From Aquimarina muelleri DSM 19832 (GTDB lineage: Bacteria > Bacteroidota > Bacteroidia > Flavobacteriales > Flavobacteriaceae), in contig NZ_AUML01000041.1 in the NCBI RefSeq assembly GCF_000430665.1, positions 1-42,057 on the forward strand: 42,057 nt of DNA. Direction: 5' to 3'. Below the pieces are notes generated by a model. That model was not told where the DNA came from. It ran no database searches and was given only the letters and a program-made list of their open reading frames with translations. How positions within the stretch are numbered: the first letter of the stretch is position 1; each line of letters begins with the position of its first letter. Made by a program: the position numbers and the translations under genes. This document shows, piece by piece, positions 33,113 to 41,214 of this stretch.

Positions 33113-33661
33113 TTATTCTATAATACCATCAATTATACCGTACTCTAAGGATTCTTGAGCATCCATCCAATAATCACGGTTAAAATCTTTTAAAACTTTT
33201 TCAATATCTTGACCACAATTATCTGCTAGAATTTGAGCACTTAACTCCTTTGTTTTAATGATCTCTGCGGCCTGAATCTCTATATTGGATGCCTGACCTC
33301 TAGCTCCACCACTTGGTTGATGAATCATTACTTTAGCATGAGGTTGAATAAATCTTCTACCTTTTTTACCTACGCTTAAAAGAATAGATCCCATGGATGC
33401 TGCAAGTCCTGTACAAATAGTAGATACGGGACTTTTCAAACTTTTTATAGTGTCATACATAGCAAATCCTGAAGTAACATATCCACCTGGACTATTAATA
33501 TATAATTTTATTTCTTTATGATTAACCATATCTAAATACATAAGCCTATCGATTACATATTTTGCAGATTTATCATCTACTTGCCCCCAAAGAAACACAC
33601 TTCGCTCCTCTAGAAATTTTTTATCAATTAGATCTTGTGTTTTTCCTGATTTCTCTTTCAT
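33113..33661 (-). CDS. ClpP-family serine protease
   Basis: A 182-residue ClpP-type protease with intact catalytic triad S89 (GLAASMGS), H114 (VMIHQPS) and D163 (DFNRDYWM). The core (IKLYINSPGGYVTSGFAMYD) is standard. It is somewhat shorter than main ClpP (about 193-220 residues) and starts with KSGKTQDLIDKKFLEERSVFLWG, lacking the usual long leader. Flavobacteria commonly encode a second, short ClpP besides the one next to clpX; no clpX is nearby here, so this is probably that second copy. It may be cotranscribed with the M15 gene (34-bp gap). Confidence 0.88.
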   Translation of the reverse strand: MKEKSGKTQDLIDKKFLEERSVFLWGQVDDKSAKYVIDRLMYLDMVNHKEIKLYINSPGGYVTSGFAMYDTIKSLKSPVSTICTGLAASMGSILLSVGKKGRRFIQPHAKVMIHQPSGGARGQASNIEIQAAEIIKTKELSAQILADNCGQDIEKVLKDFNRDYWMDAQESLEYGIIDGIIE

Positions 33662-34006
33662 TTTTATAGTTTTAATTCTTTTTTGATTTTTTATAAGTAT
33701 TTAAAAATTCTTTATGTCCTTTTTAAATGTAATACTAATGATATTATTGCTTTTTTAAAAATCTTGTACATCTTTGAGATAAATGTATAATTATTTTTGG
33801 AAAAAAACATCATATGGATTTAGCATTTCATAAAATTTTAAAACAGAATTTTTATCTGGCTAAGCTTTAAGTATAAAAATGAATGAATAATCGGTTTTCT
33901 GATTCTGTTTTAATCAATTTTTTAGAAGGAAATGTTTGCTCAAAATTACAAGTTTAGTAAACATGTGTAAATAATAAAATTTAACTGTGGTTTATGATTG
34001 GTTAAT
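33662..34006. other. gene-free AT-rich gap
   Basis: 345 bp with no supported ORF, no RNA gene and no clear promoter box upstream of clpP; only A/T tracts are visible. Its left end should hold the clpP promoter. Confidence 0.5.
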
Positions 34007-34048
34007 AATAACAGATTTTTAAAAACTATTATTTAAAAATCTGTTATT
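34007..34048 (-). terminator. terminator overlapping the stop codon of the 478-aa gene
   Basis: A perfect 16-bp inverted repeat AATAACAGATTTTTAA / TTAAAAATCTGTTATT (arms 34007-34022 and 34033-34048) with a 10-nt loop. The upstream arm contains the last codons and the TAA stop of the gene. Confidence 0.7.
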
Positions 34049-35469
34049 GTAAAATACCAAACTACATCATTAATGAATAATGTAGTACTCCCGTTAACTC
34101 TTGTGTTTACCTGAACAGTAAATTGATTATTGGTTTGGTTTTTCACCTCGATAGAAGATTGGTAATTGTTAGTTTCCATTATAGAAACTTGTATTATATA
34201 ATCATCAGTGCTTCTTGCATTATTTAGAGTTACAGTATAGTTTCCTACAGAATTTCTTACCACAGATGCTCCTTGTATTTTTATGGCGTTTCCATTTGTG
34301 GCAACTTTACCCATAGCTTTTATAGGGCTTTCAAAAAAAGCTGCAGCATCAGAGCCTGTAATAATATCATTATTAGCATCTGTACTCACAATTTTGCCTG
34401 TTGTTCCGCTGCTATTTATTTGTATCCAATTTGTGCCATCACTTTTTATCCATAAAACTGACTGTCTTTGTATAACAGGTTGATTTGTGTTTGCTAGATC
34501 AATATAAGTGCTAATTGTTCTATTGGTATTAGTGCTGTTTTTAAGTATATATGTTCTACCTATACAAGTGTTAGCATTTGGTAGAGTTATATTATGAGGC
34601 CCTGTTATATGTATAGTATGATGATCCTCAGTTAAGGTTAAATTTCCAGTAGTGTTAATTATAGATGTTGAAAAAGATCCGTCTAATTGTAGGGTTGAGT
34701 TTGCTGTATTAAAACCAGTAGAAGCATTATTATAGCTATTATCTATAGGAACTTCTTGAGGGTTGATATTTATTCCAAATCTAGTCTTCGAATCTGCTGT
34801 ACTGTTACTTCCCTCTACTCTAAAAAATTCACGATGAAATTGACCTCTTCTATAATCATACCTTTTAAATATAATTTTTTCATTACCATCATCTCCAATA
34901 ATAAATTCTAATCTTCCGTCATTAGCTGGCCCTGCAGAACCTATTTCAAATAAATCAGTTCCTCCGGTGCTTCCTTTTAATCTAAAACTTCCGTTTGCGG
35001 TAGTGAAAAACATAGGCTTATAAAATGATGCTCCTGAGGCTGCAAATTGTAAAGCAGCAGTATTGCCATTACCATTAATATAAACGAGTGGTTGATCGTT
35101 ATTGGTATAGTCAGGAAATGTTTGTGTTAAGCCTAGAGTTTGTCTTCTTCCGAATTGTAATAAGGGTAGATTATTAGAGCGTATTTCCATTTTTACATCA
35201 TCAATATGACCTAAAAAAGAGGTAGTAGGTAATCCTGTATTTCCATTTACTAACCAGTTATCGTTAGATGTAGAAACCCAATTTGTGCCATCAAAAACAA
35301 AAATTTTATTTTCTTCTAGGTTATAGAGAATAGAGCCCGTTGCAGCAGTCGTAACTGTGTTCATTTCGAGACTTGTAACTGCAGTAGGTAATCCCATTAC
35401 CGAATACTCATCTATTTGCGAAAAGATAATCTGGGGTAAGATTATCAATGTAAGTAATATTTTTTTCAT
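34033..35469 (-). CDS. secreted modular surface protein, 478 aa
   Basis: A signal peptide (MKKILLTLIILPQIIFSQ) is followed by a module starting IDEYSVMGLPTAVTSLEMN and ending FVFDGTNW, closely matching the N-terminus of the 209-aa protein in the same cluster. The long middle is Asn/Thr/Gly-rich and low in Cys, consistent with beta structure (for example TLTEDHHTIHITGPHNITLPNAN, which recalls repeats in fibre-like surface proteins). The end (SPIKAMGKVATNGNAIKIQGASVV...DYIIQVSIMETNNYQ) resembles the C-terminal module of the collagen-like protein. No T9SS sorting domain is recognised. Function unknown; probably surface structure. Confidence 0.75.
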   Translation of the reverse strand: MKKILLTLIILPQIIFSQIDEYSVMGLPTAVTSLEMNTVTTAATGSILYNLEENKIFVFDGTNWVSTSNDNWLVNGNTGLPTTSFLGHIDDVKMEIRSNNLPLLQFGRRQTLGLTQTFPDYTNNDQPLVYINGNGNTAALQFAASGASFYKPMFFTTANGSFRLKGSTGGTDLFEIGSAGPANDGRLEFIIGDDGNEKIIFKRYDYRRGQFHREFFRVEGSNSTADSKTRFGININPQEVPIDNSYNNASTGFNTANSTLQLDGSFSTSIINTTGNLTLTEDHHTIHITGPHNITLPNANTCIGRTYILKNSTNTNRTISTYIDLANTNQPVIQRQSVLWIKSDGTNWIQINSSGTTGKIVSTDANNDIITGSDAAAFFESPIKAMGKVATNGNAIKIQGASVVRNSVGNYTVTLNNARSTDDYIIQVSIMETNNYQSSIEVKNQTNNQFTVQVNTRVNGSTTLFINDVVWYFTITDF

Positions 35470-35651
35470 TGAAAATAGCTTTAATTATTGTAGTTCCAGT
35501 AAAAATGGATCAATCAATAAAATGGGGTTACTATTTAGTTTTGACTTGTGTTAGTTTTAATTATGTGTGGTGTTTTCCTTTTTTTTAGATGTTTTCGTTC
35601 TTAACGTTATTTAGATGTGTTATTGATACAATTAAAGTTCAAAAAATATTT

Positions 35652-36797
35652 TTATTTATTAATATATAGATATCCAGCACGATCTTTTTGTCCTTCAATT
35701 TTTAAAACATAATAATAAGTTCCTACAGGCAATGTTTCATTTCTTGCAATAGTTGCTCTTCCTTCCGATACTCCTGCCCAAGAATTATCATATCCTTTTT
35801 TGTTATATACCTCGACACCCCATCTGTTAAAAATGGATAGTTCGTTATTTGGGTATTGTGCAATACCTTGAATAATAAAAGTATCATTGTTACCATCTCC
35901 ATTAGGAGAAACAGCTGTAAATATTTGAAGATCTCCGTCTAATAAAATATCCGAAGTTCCAAACGTAATAACAGTATAATTATCGGGTAACATTAACTCT
36001 GAGGTAATTTCACCATTATTTAAATCTCCAGATGTAGAAGAGTTTCCTAAACTAACCCATTGTTTTAAGCTTTTATCCCAGCCAACAACTCTAAGGTTTT
36101 TTAAATCATCTACAAGTGTAGGGATATTACTATTGTCATCCCATGTTAGTGTGACACGAGTTTCTGTGTCTCCGTCTAAATCCCAAAATTCAAAAGAACT
36201 TACACCGAATAATACGTTACTAAAATTAGTGGTATCAAAACTACTAGAGAAAAAATTAGGGAAATTAGGGTTTTCAAAAAAATAAGCACCACGAGCTGTA
36301 TTTGTAGCTGCTTGTGTGTCAATACGCATTGGTCGTAATCTAAAATCATCCCCAATTGGAAATGTGAAATCTAACACTCCAGTAATAGAAGAATAACCAT
36401 CTACATATCTATCATCATTTTCACCTAAATAGGGGGAGTCATTTATATAATCCAAAGAAACTTTATTTCGGTTTCTTGGTGTTTGCACTCGTCCATTAAT
36501 AAATTCTTGAAAATTAGTAACTCCAACAGCAATTTCAAGAAATAAATCTTCTGCTACATCAATTTCCATATCATAAAATATAGGACGATTTTTCCCTGAT
36601 ACAGTTAGATTGCCTATAGAATTGTAAAAGCCTGTTAATCCTACATTTTGATCAAATGTACCATCGTTTATTAGATCTGTATGAAAACCAATCTGACCTT
36701 GGTTGTGGATTTGGATATCTCCAAAGTTATGAAATGCCTGTTGAGCTATTGTAATTTGAGAGAGGAAACATATAAATATAAAAATTATTCTATCCAT
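35652..36797 (-). CDS. T9SS type B sorted surface protein (gliding-motility C-terminal domain)
   Basis: A 381-residue secreted protein: signal peptide (MDRIIFIFICFLSQITIAQQ), a beta-rich Gly/Asn/Asp body, and a clear C-terminal type B sorting domain from about residue 290 (FTAVSPNGDGNNDTFIIQGI, then LSIFNRWGVEVYNKKGYDNSWAG, and GTYYYVLKI...RAGYLYI at the end). This domain directs secretion through the type IX system and retention at the cell surface. It is the one clear T9SS cargo in the window and links the surface cluster to the plug protein at 9894. A promoter is visible upstream. Confidence 0.9.
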   Translation of the reverse strand: MDRIIFIFICFLSQITIAQQAFHNFGDIQIHNQGQIGFHTDLINDGTFDQNVGLTGFYNSIGNLTVSGKNRPIFYDMEIDVAEDLFLEIAVGVTNFQEFINGRVQTPRNRNKVSLDYINDSPYLGENDDRYVDGYSSITGVLDFTFPIGDDFRLRPMRIDTQAATNTARGAYFFENPNFPNFFSSSFDTTNFSNVLFGVSSFEFWDLDGDTETRVTLTWDDNSNIPTLVDDLKNLRVVGWDKSLKQWVSLGNSSTSGDLNNGEITSELMLPDNYTVITFGTSDILLDGDLQIFTAVSPNGDGNNDTFIIQGIAQYPNNELSIFNRWGVEVYNKKGYDNSWAGVSEGRATIARNETLPVGTYYYVLKIEGQKDRAGYLYINK

Positions 36798-36848
36798 AAG
36801 TATATTGGGGTAATACTATTTTACGGTTTTACAGTATATATATTGCGG

Positions 36849-36877
36849 CAAATATATTGATTTTAATAATATGTCAA
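36849..36877 (-). promoter_or_regulatory. promoter of the T9SS type B protein gene
   Basis: On the minus strand TTG (36877-36875), 18 bp, TATATTTG (36856-36849). An 11-bp inverted repeat (AAATATATTGA at 36850-36860, TCAATATATTT at 36874-36884) overlaps both boxes. The rest of the 332-bp gap (36798-37129) is AT-rich with nothing else recognised. Confidence 0.5.
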
Positions 36878-37129
36878 TATATTTTTACGCTAAAAAGCAC
36901 TTAAATATCGATAAAATACATCTTAACTTAGATAAAGTGTTTTTTGTAAAAAACATACATACTAGTAAAAATGTGTATTAGGAACTCTAAATATACTAAG
37001 TATATATTATTGTCTGCAAATTTTAAATTAGTATTAACAACTGGTACAGAAATTATAGTTTTTTGTGAATTTTTTCTTAAAAATTATTATTGTGGCCATT
37101 TTACATAAGTTTTATATTACATCTTCAGG

Positions 37130-40100
37130 TTACCTATTTACACGATATGTGATTTTTCTATTTGTAATAACAGTTGCAGCACCTACAGGAAAAGTATTTC
37201 CAAATTCAGATGTTGAGTTAACAACTGTAGCTGTAGCTGTTATGATACTCCCTGTTGGTATAGAAGAACTTAAATTTATAGTAAAATTAAATCTATTAGT
37301 AGTATCTGTATTACCATCAGCGTCTATGTATGATGAAGTTGTTGCATCTACATCAGCACCACTTCCTTCTATGGCAGAGCCTAAAAAGATTTGACCTTCG
37401 CCATAATCTTGGGTTAGTCCTAATTGATTATCTCCAACGTTGGCTGTACCTTGATTAGTATCTGTTAAAAAAAACTCTACGGTAGCACCAGGTCTTACCC
37501 AGCCAACTACCTTTAAAGTTGTGCCTGAAGTAACGGCAGATTCAAAAACAGGAAAATTAAGGCTGCCATTTGGTCCATTATCTATATCATTATTGTCATT
37601 TATGGTTACACCGTCGCCTACAGGGTTTCCTGTAGTAGATTGATCAATATCTATACCTAAAGCAGGGGAAGAGGTACCGTTGTTATATATCGAGTTTTGA
37701 GAAATTAAATTCCCAGAAGTATTACCTCCTGTTAACACAAGACCTGCACCTCCATTGTTTGCTATAATATTTGAAATCATTGAAGAATTACTTCCGAACA
37801 GTCGTATTCCATTATTTTCGATAACTCCAGAGCAGATTCCTCCATTTTGACCAGAGTTTGTAATTGTATTTTCGTTTATAGTAACTCCTCCTGGATAATT
37901 CCATCCATCTATCCCAATTGCAGCAGTATTGTTAATTAGGTTGTGTTGAATTTGTATTCCTGTGCCGTTAGATAAAGCAATGCCATCAGCACAAGTGTTA
38001 TTTCCATTGTTTTCTATATCATTGTATTGTATGACTGTTGAAGTACCTCCTTCTATCGAAATACCATTAGCGCCATTTTGAGATATATAATTGTTTTTGA
38101 TTTCAGAAACAGCAGTTGCTGAAACTCTCACTCCGGTGGTAAGTCTGGTACTTAGAACTCCATTAGCATTAACACCAATTAAGTTTTCAGTAATAACAGT
38201 AGGTTTAGCAATAGAACCTGCGGTGTTTTGGATGCCTATATTACCATTAGCATAAATAGCCATATTTCTTATTGTTGCACCATTGCCTTGTATTCTAAAT
38301 AAATCACCAGAAGTAGAACCGTTAATTTGAATTTCTGGCTGGTTATAATTTGGTAATACTGTAGCAGAAACCCCTACATTAGTTCCTCCTGAGCCAACTG
38401 TACCTGTATTTGTATTTCCAGAATATGCAGTTTGTGTTCTGCCATCTATGAATGTATCTGTATCTGTAATCGCAGATAATTGTGTGGTTTGAGTGATTGA
38501 AAATATGCCGCCAACAAAATTAGTATCTGCAGTTCTGCCTAAGGGATCAGGATTAGACGGAATCATAAAAATAGAAACATCTTCTCCTGAAGCAGGATCT
38601 AAGGAAGTATTATTGGGGTGTGGCTCAATATCCAGCCCAGTGTTATCTAAATTATTAGAATTAATGATAAATTGCTGTAAAGAACCTTGACCATTTGTAT
38701 TTGTATTGACAATCGTATTAAAATTAAAACCGAAATCAATATGTGTTGGTCCTTCATTCAATATACTAACCGAGGATACTGTTTGAGCCCCCGAAAGGGT
38801 TCCAGAAGATACATCTTGGCTATTAGGATTAGCTCCTCCTACTTCAGTAGTAACTTCAGTAAGTGTGCCTCCTAAATAGTTTTTTCTAAATGTTTGTATT
38901 GGAATACAAGTAGTACATGTAGATCCACCTCCTCTGGTAGATCTTATAGTATTGTTAACTACTCTTATGCTAAAAGTTCCATTAATCATTCCTCCAAATA
39001 AATACTCTCCATTACTATCTGTAGTAGTAGTTTTTTCTAGAATATTCGAGCTATTGTATAATTCAACGGTTACATTTTCTAAAGGTGTTCCTGAGGATAA
39101 ACTTAAATTCCGACCAGAGCCTCCAGGGTAATTAATATCTTCAAAAACAACACCTTTTATTAAATTACTAGGCACTTTTAAAACTACAGAATTTAAAATC
39201 ACTAAATCTTGTCCTACGTCCACATTTGTGGTTAAAGAAGTTTCACCAATGGGTATTATAGCTGTAATGTCATATGTGTCTAAGTCTAAACCATATTCGA
39301 TTCTGTTTACTCCAGTTGTTCCATCAAATACCGTAGAGTTAAAAGGGTTGTTAATAGTAGTTCCATTATTGTCACCATCTCCCGATAATTTTGTAGGAAT
39401 ACCAGTAGAAGTAGGGGTTACGGTAAGTTGTTCATTATTAGCTAAAGGAATATCTCCTTCCCAAGATAGAATAGTAGTTTTAGCACCAGAAGAACCGTTA
39501 TCAAAAAAATTATCTAATAGAAAACTTTTTGGAGGATCTGTTCCAGTAGGGTCTTGAAGACCATTAAACCCATTATATATATTGATAGTAGAAGCAGAAA
39601 GAGAGGGGTCAGAATAAAAAATAATAAGACTCCATGCGCCAATAACTGTAGTTCCGGCACAATAACTACCTGTATTATTTATAGATAAGTTAGTAAAGTC
39701 ATAAACATTGGTGGATGGGTTTGGGATTGTAGAAACTAAAGTTGTAACATCACTTACCATTCCAAAATAGCTGGAATTTCCGAGTAAATAAGAATTAATT
39801 AAATTAGGAGTTACCAATTGCCCTTCAAACGTAATTTGATCGTCTCTTTGGTAGTTGGATTGTGCCCAAAATAAATATGCTTTTTGTATAGTAGCAGTAG
39901 GAGGGATAGGAGAAGTTAACCCATTAGCAGTAGAGGTTGTGGTTATAGAACAAGGGTTTACTCCATCAGGTTGATTTCTAAAAGAAGCACCTGTAACTGC
40001 ATAGTCAAAATTACCATCGAATTCATCATATAAAGTAAGCGGAGGATTAAAATTCACTCCTGTATCTGTAACCGTAAATGGTACATATTCAATATACCCT

Positions 40101-40483
40101 GCAGGGAAAGTATCTGTAAATAGTAGCACGCCATCTACAAATATTCTTACTGTTGCTGCTCCTTGCCAACCATCTTGAAATCTATCTCCTTTGAGTAATT
40201 GATAATTTCCGGCAGGTAGTGCTACAGAACCAGCATTGGTATACGCAAGATTTGCACTTGTATCAACAAAACAATTACCAGGAACACAATCTTGGTAAAA
40301 AATAGTAGTGTTTGCAGCATCTCTTATTTGCACTAGATTTTCTTCTGCATAACTTGGCCATACAACTTCAACCGAAACTATAGATTGTGCAGATAGATTA
40401 TATATAGAAGAATATAAGAGCCCTATAACAAAAAGTATTTTTTGTATAGAGAAATTAGTGGTATAAATATCTTTTATTTTCAT
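37130..40483 (-). CDS. large secreted SdrD-like/beta-helix surface protein
   Basis: About 1117 residues from the ATG at 40483 (an upstream TTG is rejected). A signal peptide ends near SSIYNLSAQ. Next come an N-terminal beta domain with Cys pairs, a region with an SdrD B-like repeat (GVVFEDINYPGG...VELYNSSNILEKTTTTDSNGEYLFGGM, near 445-510), a GSLQQFI/NTNTNGQ-type stretch, then a right-handed parallel beta-helix (repeats of xIxNNxIxxN form, near 680-900). It ends in a conserved Flavobacterial-type tail (VVNSTSEFGNTF...ITNRKITYRV). No standard T9SS sorting domain is seen. It follows the 209-aa gene by 1 bp, so the two are cotranslated. Confidence 0.82.
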   Translation of the reverse strand: MKIKDIYTTNFSIQKILFVIGLLYSSIYNLSAQSIVSVEVVWPSYAEENLVQIRDAANTTIFYQDCVPGNCFVDTSANLAYTNAGSVALPAGNYQLLKGDRFQDGWQGAATVRIFVDGVLLFTDTFPAGYIEYVPFTVTDTGVNFNPPLTLYDEFDGNFDYAVTGASFRNQPDGVNPCSITTTSTANGLTSPIPPTATIQKAYLFWAQSNYQRDDQITFEGQLVTPNLINSYLLGNSSYFGMVSDVTTLVSTIPNPSTNVYDFTNLSINNTGSYCAGTTVIGAWSLIIFYSDPSLSASTINIYNGFNGLQDPTGTDPPKSFLLDNFFDNGSSGAKTTILSWEGDIPLANNEQLTVTPTSTGIPTKLSGDGDNNGTTINNPFNSTVFDGTTGVNRIEYGLDLDTYDITAIIPIGETSLTTNVDVGQDLVILNSVVLKVPSNLIKGVVFEDINYPGGSGRNLSLSSGTPLENVTVELYNSSNILEKTTTTDSNGEYLFGGMINGTFSIRVVNNTIRSTRGGGSTCTTCIPIQTFRKNYLGGTLTEVTTEVGGANPNSQDVSSGTLSGAQTVSSVSILNEGPTHIDFGFNFNTIVNTNTNGQGSLQQFIINSNNLDNTGLDIEPHPNNTSLDPASGEDVSIFMIPSNPDPLGRTADTNFVGGIFSITQTTQLSAITDTDTFIDGRTQTAYSGNTNTGTVGSGGTNVGVSATVLPNYNQPEIQINGSTSGDLFRIQGNGATIRNMAIYANGNIGIQNTAGSIAKPTVITENLIGVNANGVLSTRLTTGVRVSATAVSEIKNNYISQNGANGISIEGGTSTVIQYNDIENNGNNTCADGIALSNGTGIQIQHNLINNTAAIGIDGWNYPGGVTINENTITNSGQNGGICSGVIENNGIRLFGSNSSMISNIIANNGGAGLVLTGGNTSGNLISQNSIYNNGTSSPALGIDIDQSTTGNPVGDGVTINDNNDIDNGPNGSLNFPVFESAVTSGTTLKVVGWVRPGATVEFFLTDTNQGTANVGDNQLGLTQDYGEGQIFLGSAIEGSGADVDATTSSYIDADGNTDTTNRFNFTINLSSSIPTGSIITATATVVNSTSEFGNTFPVGAATVITNRKITYRVNR

Positions 40484-40484
40484 A

Positions 40485-41114
40485 TTATTGAACAACAAAA
40501 ACTACATTAATTAAGGAATTGTAAGTTGCAGGAGTTGCAATAATATCATAAGTCATTACTCCATTAGCAGCAATACTAATATTGTTGAATACAGTAGGGT
40601 CTGCAAAAGTAACATAATAATAGAGTTCTGTTCTTGTATATGTTGGTATAACGGCAGGAGCCCCAGTGCTTGCCGCGGTAGGAGTCCCAAATTGTGTTAT
40701 GTATTCGTTATATAAATCAACAGTTCTTCCTGTTCCTATAGTAGATGCGTCAATCGCAATAGAGGGCGGGTAGAATATTCTAGCAGCTTTAGAGGTGATC
40801 GGAGCAATAGATTGGATCATTCCTTCTACAGTTGTTTCATTTATAGCATCTCCATCTAAATCTGTAGGAGTAACGATATTTACTTCAGAAGCATTTTGAT
40901 CATCTGTTGCTCTTTGCCATCCTGTAGATGTATAACGATATATTTCTTGATCTCCTAAGTTAAAAACAACAGAGCCAATTTGTGGGCTTGCAATTGCATT
41001 TATTTGAGTTAAATCTGTAGCTGTTGGCAATCCGATAACAGAATCTGCATCAATCTGGCTATAGGATGATATGTGTATAATATTTATTAATAAAAGAAAT
41101 ATAAACTTTTTCAT
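40485..41114 (-). CDS. secreted protein of the surface cluster, 209 aa
   Basis: A signal peptide (MKKFIFLLLINIIHISSYSQ) is followed by IDADSVIGLPTATDLTQIN...GSVVFNLGDQEIYRYTSTGW, the N-terminal module shared with the 478-aa protein. The rest is Thr/Ala/Asp-rich and ends in short beta-like strands (VMTYDIIATPATYNSLINVVFVVQ). It carries no sorting domain or enzymatic motif. The stop is 1 bp before the ATG of the large beta-helix protein, and the collagen-like gene lies 100 bp upstream, so the three are probably one unit. Function unknown; perhaps a partner or anchor of the neighbouring surface proteins. Confidence 0.75.
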   Translation of the reverse strand: MKKFIFLLLINIIHISSYSQIDADSVIGLPTATDLTQINAIASPQIGSVVFNLGDQEIYRYTSTGWQRATDDQNASEVNIVTPTDLDGDAINETTVEGMIQSIAPITSKAARIFYPPSIAIDASTIGTGRTVDLYNEYITQFGTPTAASTGAPAVIPTYTRTELYYYVTFADPTVFNNISIAANGVMTYDIIATPATYNSLINVVFVVQ

Positions 41115-41125
41115 GGTAAAGTTTT

Positions 41126-41173
41126 AAAAGAGATTTATTCAGTTGTATTCCATTACAATTATCCATCTCTTTT
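41126..41173 (-). terminator. hairpin between the collagen-like and 209-aa genes
   Basis: Arms AAAAGAGAT (41126-41134) and ATCTCTTTT (41165-41173), with an inner TTGTA/TACAA pair. On the minus strand it is followed only by a TTTTAAAA run. It may be a partial terminator that sets the ratio between the genes, or a leader structure of the 209-aa gene. Confidence 0.4.
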
Positions 41174-41214
41174 TTTAGATACTCATAAATATAGTTTTTT
41201 ATAATTATATATTA

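Noticed and set aside
37065..37394. 109-aa plus-strand ORF
   Set aside because: It is antisense to the end of the beta-helix protein gene, with a low-complexity V/A/T composition that mirrors the opposite coding strand.
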